From Rhynchopus sp. YZ270_cl-10 (lineage: Eukaryota; Euglenozoa; Diplonemea; Diplonemida; Diplonemidae): a DNA stretch of 64,000 nt. The notes under the pieces were generated by a model. It ran no database searches. It was not told the origin of the DNA and worked only from the letters and a program-made list of their open reading frames with translations. The position numbers and the translations under genes are program-made. Shown in pieces: positions 52,301-61,442 of this stretch; position 1 is the stretch's first letter, and every line of letters starts with the position of its first letter. The stretch spans positions 1,391,501 to 1,455,500 of the forward strand of contig OZ037846.1 in NCBI GenBank assembly GCA_964035575.1, read 5' to 3'.

Positions 52301-53876
52301 TTATTGGCCGATCCAAATCTCAAAAGCTGTTGTTTGGTGGCCACCACCCAAGAGTGATATTGGCAAGATCCCTCCCCCCAAGGGGCGGGTATCGGGTCAT
52401 CTTATGTGCTCTGCCGACGTGCTGTATCAAACCCGTTTGGAGCAAAGGACAACTGTCACTCCGAAGTTGAGAACAACCGTGGATGAACGCAAGCCCAGTG
52501 ACACAAAGGCTCATTGCGTAATAGCAGAAATGCAACGAGTGGATCGCTTCCTCTTTCCTTGCTTCTGTTTTTGATGTTGACGGAGGAATTCGTGTGGCTA
52601 ACACGCGTTGCGCTGTTACTGAGTTTTCACCTCGTGGCCATTTCGGACACGACATGGCAAAACACGCACTGAATTGCGACAACGAAGCAAAAAAGGCTGG
52701 CAGGCTACACTGCGTCACTTCGAGTTGCTATAGCCATAGCAGATGTGGTATGCCCATTCATATAGGGCAGACACAGAAAAACAGAGTGCCACTGCCGTCC
52801 GCAGCATTTCAGCATTTCAGCATTTCAGCACAGAACCACAGAACCTTCACCACGCCTTCCAAGCCTGCGACGCCACACGACAACGGAGACCCATATCCTG
52901 CTTGCGTCAGTCTTTTGAGCCGCGAGATTCACAAGAACAACAAAACTACACCCCGCTGTTGGTCCGAGCAGTGCGGATGTCGGGAGGCTGCTGGATTAAG
53001 GCTTCGAAGCCTTGGGAGTACACCCCTGGGTTGCACTGCGTCGGGTACGAATCATCATCACCATCACCATCACCATCACCACCCACATCTCCTCAAGCAC
53101 GGTGCGCTGATCTTACACAGCTGTAGCTGTATGCCATAACAGAAGGGGATGTACGCTTAGAGTAACAACTGTCGTGCGTTTGCCCTATCAAGCGTCTCTT
53201 CATCAACTGCGTTCGCGCAACGAGGCACCTGCTGCTGTGTGCAGAAGACGTCAATCAATATACAGTTACCAATACCGAACCGAACCATCGCAGCACTCTC
53301 AAGGGCACGGAACAGATGTTTTTTTTCCAACAAATTGTTCAAAAAAAAAAGATCATCCCGAAGAAAAAAAAATTACTCACCACAGGAGAAATCGCTTGTT
53401 GTTCGCAACCCGTTCGCGCCTAAGGACAACCTTGCCCCTCTCGGGGGTAAAGAGGTATGGGAAACGCTCTCTCTCTCTCTCTCACCCCCTTTTTCTCCAT
53501 TCAACATTTGCAGTATTCGGACTTCCTATTGTTGATGTGCACTGTGTCGGAGTTGGATGAGGAGATGGAGTCAAAAGACGAGACAGCGTTGGCGGCACTT
53601 GACGCGGAGAACTCAAGGCTGCGTGCTGCTGCGCGCGCACGCATGGCAATTGCTGAGGAGGAGGCAGCTCAACGTGAAGCCTGTGAGAAGGACGAAGACA
53701 TGTCATTCGCTCTGGTGTCAGTCGGCGAGGACGACATGGTGATGGCTGACATCGACGCCGAGGACGACGATGATGAGAACACAAGCTGCAGCTTCGCCAA
53801 CGGCCAGCAAGCCGGCACACAAGAGACAGGGCCCCTTCCCGATGACGACGATGACGAGGAATCCTTCATGCATTAA
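49340..53876 (+). CDS. KH-domain plus poly(A) polymerase/TUTase-like protein, three exons
   Basis: Exons 49340-51793, 53386-53454 and 53514-53876, both introns phase 0 (donors GTATGT, GTATGG; acceptors CCACAG, TTTGCAG), give 961 residues. Residues 1 to about 285: disordered Arg/Asp/Gly-rich. About 288-355 and 434-505: two KH-like modules (NVEKLVGRTNAQIHLLER; ALDRFIGQRGRNLASFER). About 585-810: a nucleotidyltransferase/PAP fold (MVGEWMLGVADK, FNFDISCNA, then KSQVQAFMKFYTFGFDFE). Exon 2 supplies the PAP signature LVVRNPFAPKDNLAP, which supports the splice model. The loop normally reading SDxD is TPVNM (residues 611-615), so two catalytic Asp seem lost while Asp680 remains: probably a pseudo-enzyme. 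An acidic tail ends the protein. Confidence 0.82.
51794..53385 (+). other. Long intron of the KH/TUTase-like gene
   Basis: 1592 nt, GT-AG. Contains motif H2 (51920-51947), a CATCACCATCACCATC microsatellite (53053-53085) and several short open frames on both strands (for example 52281-52574 plus, 52035-52316 minus). None is recognised. The minus frame ends in a run of Asp/Glu, which could be chance from the GA/CT-rich repeat. Extra small exons cannot be excluded. Confidence 0.55.
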
Positions 53877-54129
53877 AAATAAAACTTCAAAAAATAAAAA
53901 TGCGGGGGGGAGGTGGCGCGCGACTCTGTTCACAGATCATGCATTGTATAGTGAAGTGGTAAAGTCAACGAATGAATCATGTGAGGTGTTTTTTTTTCAA
54001 CACCCAAAAATCTAAGAAAGAAAACAAAAAAAGGGATTTTTTACATAAAAACCCCGTCTTAATTAACCAATGCGCTGGGTTGGGTCTATCTGCGATGGGG
54101 GGGGAGGGGGAGGGGTTAAATACACGACG

Positions 54130-54228
54130 GGTGAAGTATGTTACATTACAAGTGAAGTTACTCGTAACGTTACAAGTAACAAAAGTTACTTGTAACGTAA
54201 CACCACATGTAACATTCGTTACTTCACC
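54130..54228. mobile_element. Small palindromic element (MITE-like)
   Basis: Ends GGTGAAGTA...TACTTCACC; inside are GTTACAAGTAAC, GTTACTTGTAAC and other GTTAC/GTAAC words, so that nearly the whole 99 bp can fold back. Non-coding; no target duplication seen. Confidence 0.6.
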
Positions 54229-56232
54229 ATCGTATAGCGATACCTATGTATCGTCGTCGCACAAAAAAACAAAAAGAGAAAGAAAGTGGAGATTTGCACA
54301 ACTGTGGCAACACAACCCGAGGCAACTGCACTACAACAATTTATCAAAAAAAGCAAAAAAAAAAAACTAGCTTCATATCAAAGCCATTCAAACCCATAGC
54401 CTTATCTGCACCTTTTAGGGGGGTATTTAGGTTATCGAGGCTGTAGGGCGCAATGGAGTAATGTGCCCCATATACCCCCACCCCCCTCCTCTCGAAGACC
54501 AACCCATTTCAATACTGGTGTTGGAGTGGGAAAGTCTGATAGTGTGTTGTGTGAAAGGGAAGAAAAAGCAAAATCGGTTCTGGTGTACTATAAGCTTCGG
54601 TGATGATGTCCATGTTATGTGTCGTGCAAAATTCGTGTTGTTGAAACAAGATAAAATAATAAGCTCGCGTTTCTTTTATCGAACAGATTTTTTTCTCCGC
54701 CCCGTACCCAAAAACGTAAACACCACTTTGAATCAGAAAAAAATATTTTCCTCTTCTTTTTTCTTCCACACGCGCTGGTTTTTGTCTTTCGCTAATTTTT
54801 ATCAAAAAAACCTTCCCTAGGCTCGCGTGCGAAACCTTTCTCCATGTATTGCACGGGAAACAATATGTGGTTCCGTGCATATCATAGAACCCAGCACCTT
54901 GTGTGTCTCCCAAAAACCAAAAGCGTTGTGTGTGAAGTTTTGAAGGAAGGAAAAATAAAACTTTATGTGCTGTTGGATGGCGGCGTATTGGGGGTGGAGA
55001 GGATTTTTTTATTTTATTTTATTTTATTTTTGCGACGAAGCGGTACCGCGAACGGTTAGGAAATAACATAAAAACCGTAAATGATCAGGCTCTTTCGGAT
55101 AGAAATGATTGGACATAGTGTGTCAAATGAAAAGCCACTTTTAGTGAAAATTTCGAGAAAAAAGGTTTTATTTTTGGTGCAGGCTTCCCCGTTATGCGTT
55201 GTTGATATTTTGACACTGCGCACAACTCATTTGTTACCAAGCTTATGTTTCGAGTCAGGCCAGCTCATTTTGCACGCGGGAGAGAGCTGCCACATCCAGG
55301 GGTGAGATGTGCTGCCTGTTAATGACTTCTCTCGGATCTCCATTTGCCCTTCGCGGTTAGCCCCAAAAAGGGAAGACACCCAGCCAGGTAGAGAATGCCC
55401 CCTCCACCCCCACCCCCACCCACAGCTGAGAATAAGCCGGGTCCCCGGTCCAGGTCCCGGTCCCAGTCCGGCTGAGAATAAGCCAGGTACCCGCCAGTCT
55501 TTTTCTCAGCTGCGCCTCCACACCCCCTCTACACTGTCCGCGTAGATCCCCCCCACTTCGTAAGGAGTCATCTGATGCCAGGCAAGTCGCTCCCCCAAAG
55601 CGATGCACGAGCCAATGATTTCCATTAGGGTCCCCACTATGCTTCCACGGTAACAACAGTGCAACGTCATAATTCAAAAAAATATATCATTAGCTTTGGC
55701 CGTTAAAAAAGGGGGGGTATAAAAGAGGTTGCGTGATTCGCGCTTTTTTGGTACGCTGTCTTGAGAGGGCTTTGCGTGTAAGTCATTTTTTTTTTTAAAA
55801 CTTTTTTATCATAACTTTTGGCTGTACCCAACCAACCCAAAAGAATACGTGTGTGCGTTTTACTACCTCCGTTTGTTCTGTCTTTATTGTCTTTATTATT
55901 TTTGTGGGGGGAGGAAACACAAAAAAGGAAAAGTCGGAGTGCGGTGTCCAGGGTACGCGCCATGTCGGGGAAATGAAAAAGGCGCAATTCTTCGGAGTGA
56001 CATGAGTCTCACCGTTCCCCTCATTCCCTCCCCCCCTTTTTTTTTGTGCTCCACCTCTCCCCCCGTACTTCAGGACGCGGGTTTTCGGGGTGTTTCGGGT
56101 CTTTTGGGGTTTAAAAAAAAAAATGGATGTATGTGAATCAACAAACGACTAATAAAGAATGGTGGGGTCTTTCATTTTCATATTCAATTTACCCCTCCCC
56201 TTCCCCTTCTTTTTTTGAAAACTTGGTTGTAT

Positions 56233-56263
56233 TAGTGTAGACACCCGAGGATGAACTCCACTA
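56233..56263 (-). other. Hairpin motif H1, minus-strand copy
   Basis: Read on the minus strand: TAGTGGAGTTCATCC...GTCTACACTA, then ATACAACCAAGTTTTC. It matches the plus-strand copies at 30562 and 34418. No minus-strand gene follows, so the motif is not tied to a downstream coding start. Confidence 0.65.
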
Positions 56264-56521
56264 TATTTTTTTCTCTTCAGTGCCCGCCGATATTCCCCCG
56301 ATGGTTGGGTGTCCACTGTCATGTACCAAGGTACACTGTCACGAGAGGGGCTTTTGTATTTCAACTCTTTTGTTATAGGTAAAAACGCAGTTGACAGGGG
56401 AAAATGCTGCGGTCGCTCTAACTGTATTTTCCACCCTCATTTTGTGCTCCTCCTCACACATCACCATCCACCTTGCAGATATTCTTGATATTTACACATT
56501 TACACATAAGAACTCTTAACT

Positions 56522-59500
56522 ATGGACGACGCGCAGACGAATCAAACAACAGAGATGAAACACCCAGAGAACGAAGGCGACCTGCCCAGCTCGGTGCGAA
56601 TCTCTGTGCAGGCCATTGTGCAGGCCGTCAGCCCCACCGCTCGCGACAGGAAAGCGCAAACACTACAGGGTTTCACTGAATCGCTGGACGCTGCCCCCTG
56701 TGTGGTTGTAGCAAAGTCGACCTGCGGATTCTGCACGCGCGCGATCTCACAGCTCCAGAACACCGGTGTGCGTGTGGACGTCTTCTACATTGACAAGATT
56801 GCGGAAGGCGACAAGGTGCGTGAGGCTGCAAAGGAGGAGGCCTCAGGACACAGCACTGTCCCGCTCATCTTCATCAAAAGCGAGTTTGTGGGTGGTTGCA
56901 ACGATGTTATGGCGCTAGAGGGGTCTGGCGAACTGTACACGAAGCTTGGTGTGTCGGCACCGTCGAAGGTGGCTGCGTGGGTCACGGAGAAGGAGAGCGA
57001 GGTGCGCAAGAAGCCGATGAGGGCTGGGCTGTTCTACTTCCCGCACACAGTGAACGCCTACGTGATCCGCCTGGTCGCTCTGCAGATGGTGGTGCTGTGC
57101 GTGGTCTGCATCATCTTCAGGGACGAGGAGTGGGCTGCGTACGTTGCGCTCGGGATGGCATTGGACTTCTTCGTAAGACTCATCGGTGGTGCTGCCTTCT
57201 CCCCTGCTGGTGCGTTGGCGATGCTCCTGAGCGTCCCTTTGAAGGAGGACCTCAGAAACGGTCCCCCAAAGCAGTTTGCAACCATGATCGGGTTTGTCTT
57301 CAGCCTTGTGGGGGGAGTGCTTCTGCAGGTCGAGTCGTCCGGGATCGCTGGTGCTTTTGTTCTCGGGTGTCTGTCTGGGCCTGCTGCGCTGGAGGCTGTG
57401 TTTGACTTCTGCCTTGGGTGCTGGTTCTTTGGTTACATGGTGAAGCTGGGCATTGTTTCCGACAGTGTGTACCACGTGCACATTGACCAGAAGCCAGCTG
57501 TGCAGCGTACGTTGGACCTGATAGACGACTTTGAAACAGAGCTGAAGAAGGTCGTGCCACTGCAGTACAGAGAGCCGGGACAGCCGAAGACCGCTGCAGA
57601 TGTGAACCTGAAGAGATACAAGAGCGACGACCACGTGCGCAGAGGCTTCAATCCTGTGAAGAACGTGCACATCTCAGACATGATGATGCCCCTTGGTCTT
57701 GCGGGTCTTGCGCTTGTGTGGAAGAAAAACCACCGCTTTGCGTGCAAAGACCCTGAGGACAGCTCTGACGCATCGTACGTGGGGCCGAATGAGGTCTGGC
57801 ATGTTTTTCTGTTCTTGTCTCTTGCGCTGTTCGCGTTCATCGGGATGTTGCTCATTGCGAAGGTGGTGCGTCATCGGAAGAAGGTGCACGCAGAGCTGGT
57901 GCACCCGATTAAGTCGAACGCAGTTGCCGCCCTCCCGATGTGCATATGCGTGTACTCGATCCTGGTGCCGCATGAATCGAGGGACTTTGCTCGGGCGCTC
58001 TTCTGGATAGGTGCGGTGCCGCTGACGGTGCTGCTGATCTGGAAGTGTTCGTGGCTGATTGGGAACCGTGGTGACGCTGAGTTGATGACTCCGAGCCTGC
58101 TGCTTCCCATTGGCGGCTGTCTTGTGGCGTCCCTGAACGCGTCGCTCTGGGCTGGGTATGCTGAGCTGGCGTGGTTCCTGTTCTCGCTTCCGTGTCTGCT
58201 GTCTCTGCTGCTGTTTGGTGGCACGTTCCTGTCCTCGATTTCGTACCACTGGTCTGACGAGCGCATGCGTGCCTCGGTAGGGATGTGGAGCACCGTGCTG
58301 CACCTTATCTGCATCAGTTACGCGGCACTGCAGAAGCTCCCCATGTACGATCAGCTGACGAGCACCCGCAGTTTCTACTATTGGTATGGAGGCCCCCAGG
58401 GACTGCCAGACTCTGTGCAAAGTACAGTGGAGCTGAACTCCTTCAGCAAGGCGCTGTACTTCGCTGGCGTGACGCTTGTGCTTATTTTCCTGTGGCTTGC
58501 TGTGCCGATGGGCTTCATCTTCAGAGTGAAGTTCGACTTCTCATACTGGAGCGTTGCGTTCACAGCAGACATCTTTGCTGCGGCTGCCATGATCTATGCT
58601 GACGGTGCGTACAAGCCCCGCCTGCAGTCGGAGTCACTGAACCACTATGCCAGAGCAGTTGCCACAGGTGCGTTGATGTTTGCTACGTGGGTGAACGTGG
58701 TGCTCTTGCTGAACACGGTGTTCTGGCTCGTGAAGAAGAGATGGCTGCGCCCACAGTACAAATTTGGCCCCTTGTCGTTCAACAAACTGACCCACGAGGC
58801 GCTGCGTGAGTCTGGACACCACCTGCTGCGCTCTGCAGAAGGCATCGTTGCTGCAGGGTCAGGGGACGCTTTCACCGTGAAGGAGCTGTCGAAGGGGCTT
58901 ATCGCACACCTGAAGCTGCACCTGATAGTGCTGGACTGGCACAGCCACATGGAGGACACGATTCTGTTCAGGATGGTTGACTCGTTCCACCCGATGGTGT
59001 CGCGTGACGGATACGCCCAGCACGCCGCACTGCACAAGATGGAGGCCACTGCAAAGGAGCTCCTGACGAAGCTCGAAGACCCCTCTTCAGACCACGCACG
59101 CAACATCCTGGAGCTCCGTGACCTTCTGCAACGCATGGTGCCGTTCTCGGACAAGCACATGGACTGGGAGGAGGACAACCTGAACGGGCTTCTGCGGAAG
59201 GGCTTCAACATGGCGATCCAGCGGAAGCTTCTTGTCAACATCTGGGACTCGTACATGTCGAAGACGATGGAGGAGATCCGTGGGACGGTGACGCAGACGG
59301 ACACAGCGTGGTCTCAATACGACTTCACGAAGCTGAGTGCGGAGGCGAGCTACTACTCTGTGGAGAAGGACTTCAGGGAGCTGCTGAAGTTCCCACCGCA
59401 GTTCCCACTGGAGGAGATCCCGATGGAGAAGCAGCAGATCCTGCGTGTGGCGCTGCCCTTCATTGTGCACTGGCTGCCACTTCCGATCCAGAGAACACGC

Positions 59501-59656
59501 TTCATGCGCACACTTGCGTGGGGTGTCCCGGAGCATGCTCAGCAGGTGGGCGACATGGTGTACCGTGGGGTGCCCGACACGACGTGGGCTGTCCTGGCTG
59601 TCGACGTACCTGAGATGATCCCACGCGGCCTGCCTGGCTGGGTCAGGCGTGTGTAG
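56522..59656 (+). CDS. Glutaredoxin-DUF4395-TehA/SLAC1-hemerythrin fusion membrane protein
   Basis: ATG 56522; 1044 residues, no intron. Four modules in order. Residues about 55-140: glutaredoxin with active site CGFC (68-71), TVPLIFI cis-Pro segment and FVGGC. About 172-312: DUF4395 membrane domain (HTVNAYVIRLVALQ, ARFSPAGAL-type GGAAFSPAGALAMLL, FCLGCWFFGYMVKLG). About 380-745: a multi-helix TehA/SLAC1 (tellurite-resistance/dicarboxylate/sulfite exporter, TDT) membrane domain starting MMMPLGLAGLALVWKK. About 785-895: hemerythrin-type HHE helices with His796, His800, HSHMED (807-812), QHAALH (833-838) and KHMDWEED (878-885), able to hold a di-iron site. The tail is a conserved-looking C-terminal cap. 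Likely a redox- or gas-gated anion or sulfur-compound transporter; substrate is inference. Confidence 0.88.
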   Translation: MDDAQTNQTTEMKHPENEGDLPSSVRISVQAIVQAVSPTARDRKAQTLQGFTESLDAAPCVVVAKSTCGFCTRAISQLQNTGVRVDVFYIDKIAEGDKVREAAKEEASGHSTVPLIFIKSEFVGGCNDVMALEGSGELYTKLGVSAPSKVAAWVTEKESEVRKKPMRAGLFYFPHTVNAYVIRLVALQMVVLCVVCIIFRDEEWAAYVALGMALDFFVRLIGGAAFSPAGALAMLLSVPLKEDLRNGPPKQFATMIGFVFSLVGGVLLQVESSGIAGAFVLGCLSGPAALEAVFDFCLGCWFFGYMVKLGIVSDSVYHVHIDQKPAVQRTLDLIDDFETELKKVVPLQYREPGQPKTAADVNLKRYKSDDHVRRGFNPVKNVHISDMMMPLGLAGLALVWKKNHRFACKDPEDSSDASYVGPNEVWHVFLFLSLALFAFIGMLLIAKVVRHRKKVHAELVHPIKSNAVAALPMCICVYSILVPHESRDFARALFWIGAVPLTVLLIWKCSWLIGNRGDAELMTPSLLLPIGGCLVASLNASLWAGYAELAWFLFSLPCLLSLLLFGGTFLSSISYHWSDERMRASVGMWSTVLHLICISYAALQKLPMYDQLTSTRSFYYWYGGPQGLPDSVQSTVELNSFSKALYFAGVTLVLIFLWLAVPMGFIFRVKFDFSYWSVAFTADIFAAAAMIYADGAYKPRLQSESLNHYARAVATGALMFATWVNVVLLLNTVFWLVKKRWLRPQYKFGPLSFNKLTHEALRESGHHLLRSAEGIVAAGSGDAFTVKELSKGLIAHLKLHLIVLDWHSHMEDTILFRMVDSFHPMVSRDGYAQHAALHKMEATAKELLTKLEDPSSDHARNILELRDLLQRMVPFSDKHMDWEEDNLNGLLRKGFNMAIQRKLLVNIWDSYMSKTMEEIRGTVTQTDTAWSQYDFTKLSAEASYYSVEKDFRELLKFPPQFPLEEIPMEKQQILRVALPFIVHWLPLPIQRTRFMRTLAWGVPEHAQQVGDMVYRGVPDTTWAVLAVDVPEMIPRGLPGWVRRV

Positions 59657-59817
59657 GCTTGGTGCATCACATCATGTGCTGTGTCGGTCGGTGCCGTGTT
59701 ATTCTGTGAAGCATCAGACCATTTTGATAATCTCAACCTACTCCCTAATTATGTGTACAGAAAAGCAAAGAACCACTCGATTGGAGAGTGCGCGCATAAA
59801 AAGGCGAACCGTTTTAA

Positions 59818-59839
59818 GTAGATAACTTCCGTTATCTAC
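59818..59839. repeat. Perfect short hairpin
   Basis: GTAGATAAC, loop TTCC, GTTATCTAC: a 9-bp stem, 26 nt before the ATG at 59865. Could be a 5' UTR structure. Confidence 0.6.
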
Positions 59840-60553
59840 GTCTTCACCGCCACCTGAGCCAGAGATGCCTCAGAACGCATATCAGCCGCAAGGTGAGAGG
59901 CGAGTGTTTGATTTTTGTTTTGAATTTTTTTTTAAATCTGTCCACCTGCTCCACACCTGCCAAGGATGTGGCATTGTTTGCAAGTCGGGGTGTGGTGCAG
60001 CATCAACGAACAATTTTTATTCATTGCTCTCAATATTCTCCATGTACGGGATTTTCCTTGGGAATTGATCTTCCATTTTTTCCGCAAAAATAAAAGGGGG
60101 TTTTATTGAGTGACTCTGAGTGATATAAAAAGCGGCATTTTTTTCTACACTGTAGTCAGACTTCGTAGCCCTCCTGAGTTCGCTGGAGTTGAGACGGACT
60201 ATGGCGGACTTTGAAATTCCGCCACGGTCCTCTCTCGAAGCTTTTTTTGGAGCATTTTAAAAAGAAAATGAAATTTTGAAAATTCTGCTTTTCGCGGCGG
60301 ATCTTGAGAGCCCTGTTTTTTATTTGTCTTTTTTTATTTACACGAAGCTCCCCTCCCTCCCAGAGGTACCACCTGGCTAGCAGCAAACAAAATGTCTCAA
60401 CGATACAAAGTGGCTTTGCTTTTTTTGACCGTCGCAAAATTCATGTGTTGCATTGGTACTGGAGACATGACAGATCAATGTTTTAATTGTTTAATTTCTC
60501 CTCCTCACGTCAATGCGCATGTTGTGTTCATACGGCATTCAATAAATACATTG

Positions 60554-60668
60554 GTACTATACGGGGGGCGGGGTTTCACAACTTTTTCACACCCACATAG
60601 TTGTGAAATAAAGGATTGAAATACCTATTTACAGAAGTGGCAAAGTTGTGAAACCCCGCCCCCAGTAC
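60554..60668. mobile_element. Small TIR element (MITE-like)
   Basis: Arms GTACTATACGGGGGGCGGGG...TTTCACAACTTT and AAAGTTGTGAAA...CCCCGCCCCCAGTAC, about 27 bp, around a 60-bp centre. GC-rich arms stand out from the AT-rich flanks. Confidence 0.65.
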
Positions 60669-61252
60669 AGCACCAAGTTATTTATTTTTTTTCTGAGCCA
60701 CAGTTCTGATTCTTGTTGTAGCCAGCATACCCTCATCAACTCAAAAATGTCCCCCCACCCATTCATACCCCCCTTGTCCTTACGTGGAGATGGTTGCATG
60801 TCAAAAAAAGAAGTAATTTTTCAAAAAAAAAAAAAAAAATCGTCCCAAGCCAAAGAAGAGAAAGCAGGACAGAACAGATGACATATTTTGTTTATTCGAT
60901 GATATGAAAGAAAAGAACGTGGTGATTGCACAACTGTGGCAACACAACCGAGGCAACTGCACAACTACTCCAACAATTTGTCAACCCCCTTCAGGGTGTC
61001 AAGATTTAAAAAAAGAAGAAAAAGAAAAAGAAGCAGCCTTCCTCCTCACACTAATACAAACTTCAAAAAAAGAGTCATTTTTTTCTCTTCTCGTTTGCTG
61101 CTTCGCTTGTCATTTCCCCCCCATTTCATTGTTCTAAAGGTGCACCTAGAGTCTTTAGCAGTGCATGAAACCTTTGCAAATACTTTCAGGAGCCTGTGAG
61201 GCAAGGAACACATACAGCAGGTGAAGCAGTGCAGTGTGACTGATGAGGTGCC

Positions 61253-61331
61253 TGAGCTCTGGATCCAACTACGAGCTTTTTAACAGCAGCAGCATTAATA
61301 TACGCTATTGGTGCTGGAATTACCGCGGGTG
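61253..61331 (-). rRNA. Fragment of small-subunit (18S) rRNA, antisense
   Basis: Minus strand reads CACCCGCGGTAATTCCAGC, then AGCGTATATTAATGCTGCTG, then GTTAAAAAGCTCGTAGTTGG: the universally conserved stretch before the V4 region. Only about 80 nt are certain; the minus-strand continuation to about 61150 may be V4. It is a stray insert, not a working rRNA gene. The variant bases are those I associate with Euglenozoa. Confidence 0.88.
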
Positions 61332-61442
61332 GAGGGAAGGGGAGGAATAGTACAATGCGATCTAGCCTGGATACACTAACCAAATTAGTAACAACACACA
61401 ATCAAAAAAAACAGAGGAAAAAAAAGAAAAAGGGATTACATA

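Larger units (their letters stand above)
53877..56521. other. Repeat-rich intergenic region
   Basis: No gene. Holds a palindromic element (54130-54228), segments shared with the 40-41 kb region (54660-54960 and 56015-56100), an ATTTT microsatellite (55009-55030), a repeated word GCTGAGAATAAGCC (55422 and 55472), hairpin H1 on the minus strand (56233-56263), and a segment shared with 13.3 kb. Confidence 0.6.
59657..61442. other. Intergenic with hairpins and an rRNA fragment
   Basis: A short ATG frame at 59865 (MPQNAYQPQ) ends at a GTGAGA donor-like site and could be a 5' exon, but no continuation is convincing. A perfect hairpin (59818-59839), a palindromic element (60554-60668) and an antisense SSU rRNA piece (61253-61331) also lie here. 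Confidence 0.5.

Noticed and set aside
52035-52718. Minus-strand frames with an acidic end, seen as a possible gene
   Set aside because: They lie within the long intron of the KH/TUTase-like gene, resemble no family, and the acidic end comes from a GA/CT-rich simple repeat.
53053-53085. A run of His codons
   Set aside because: It is a CAT/CAC microsatellite inside an intron, not part of a supported coding frame.
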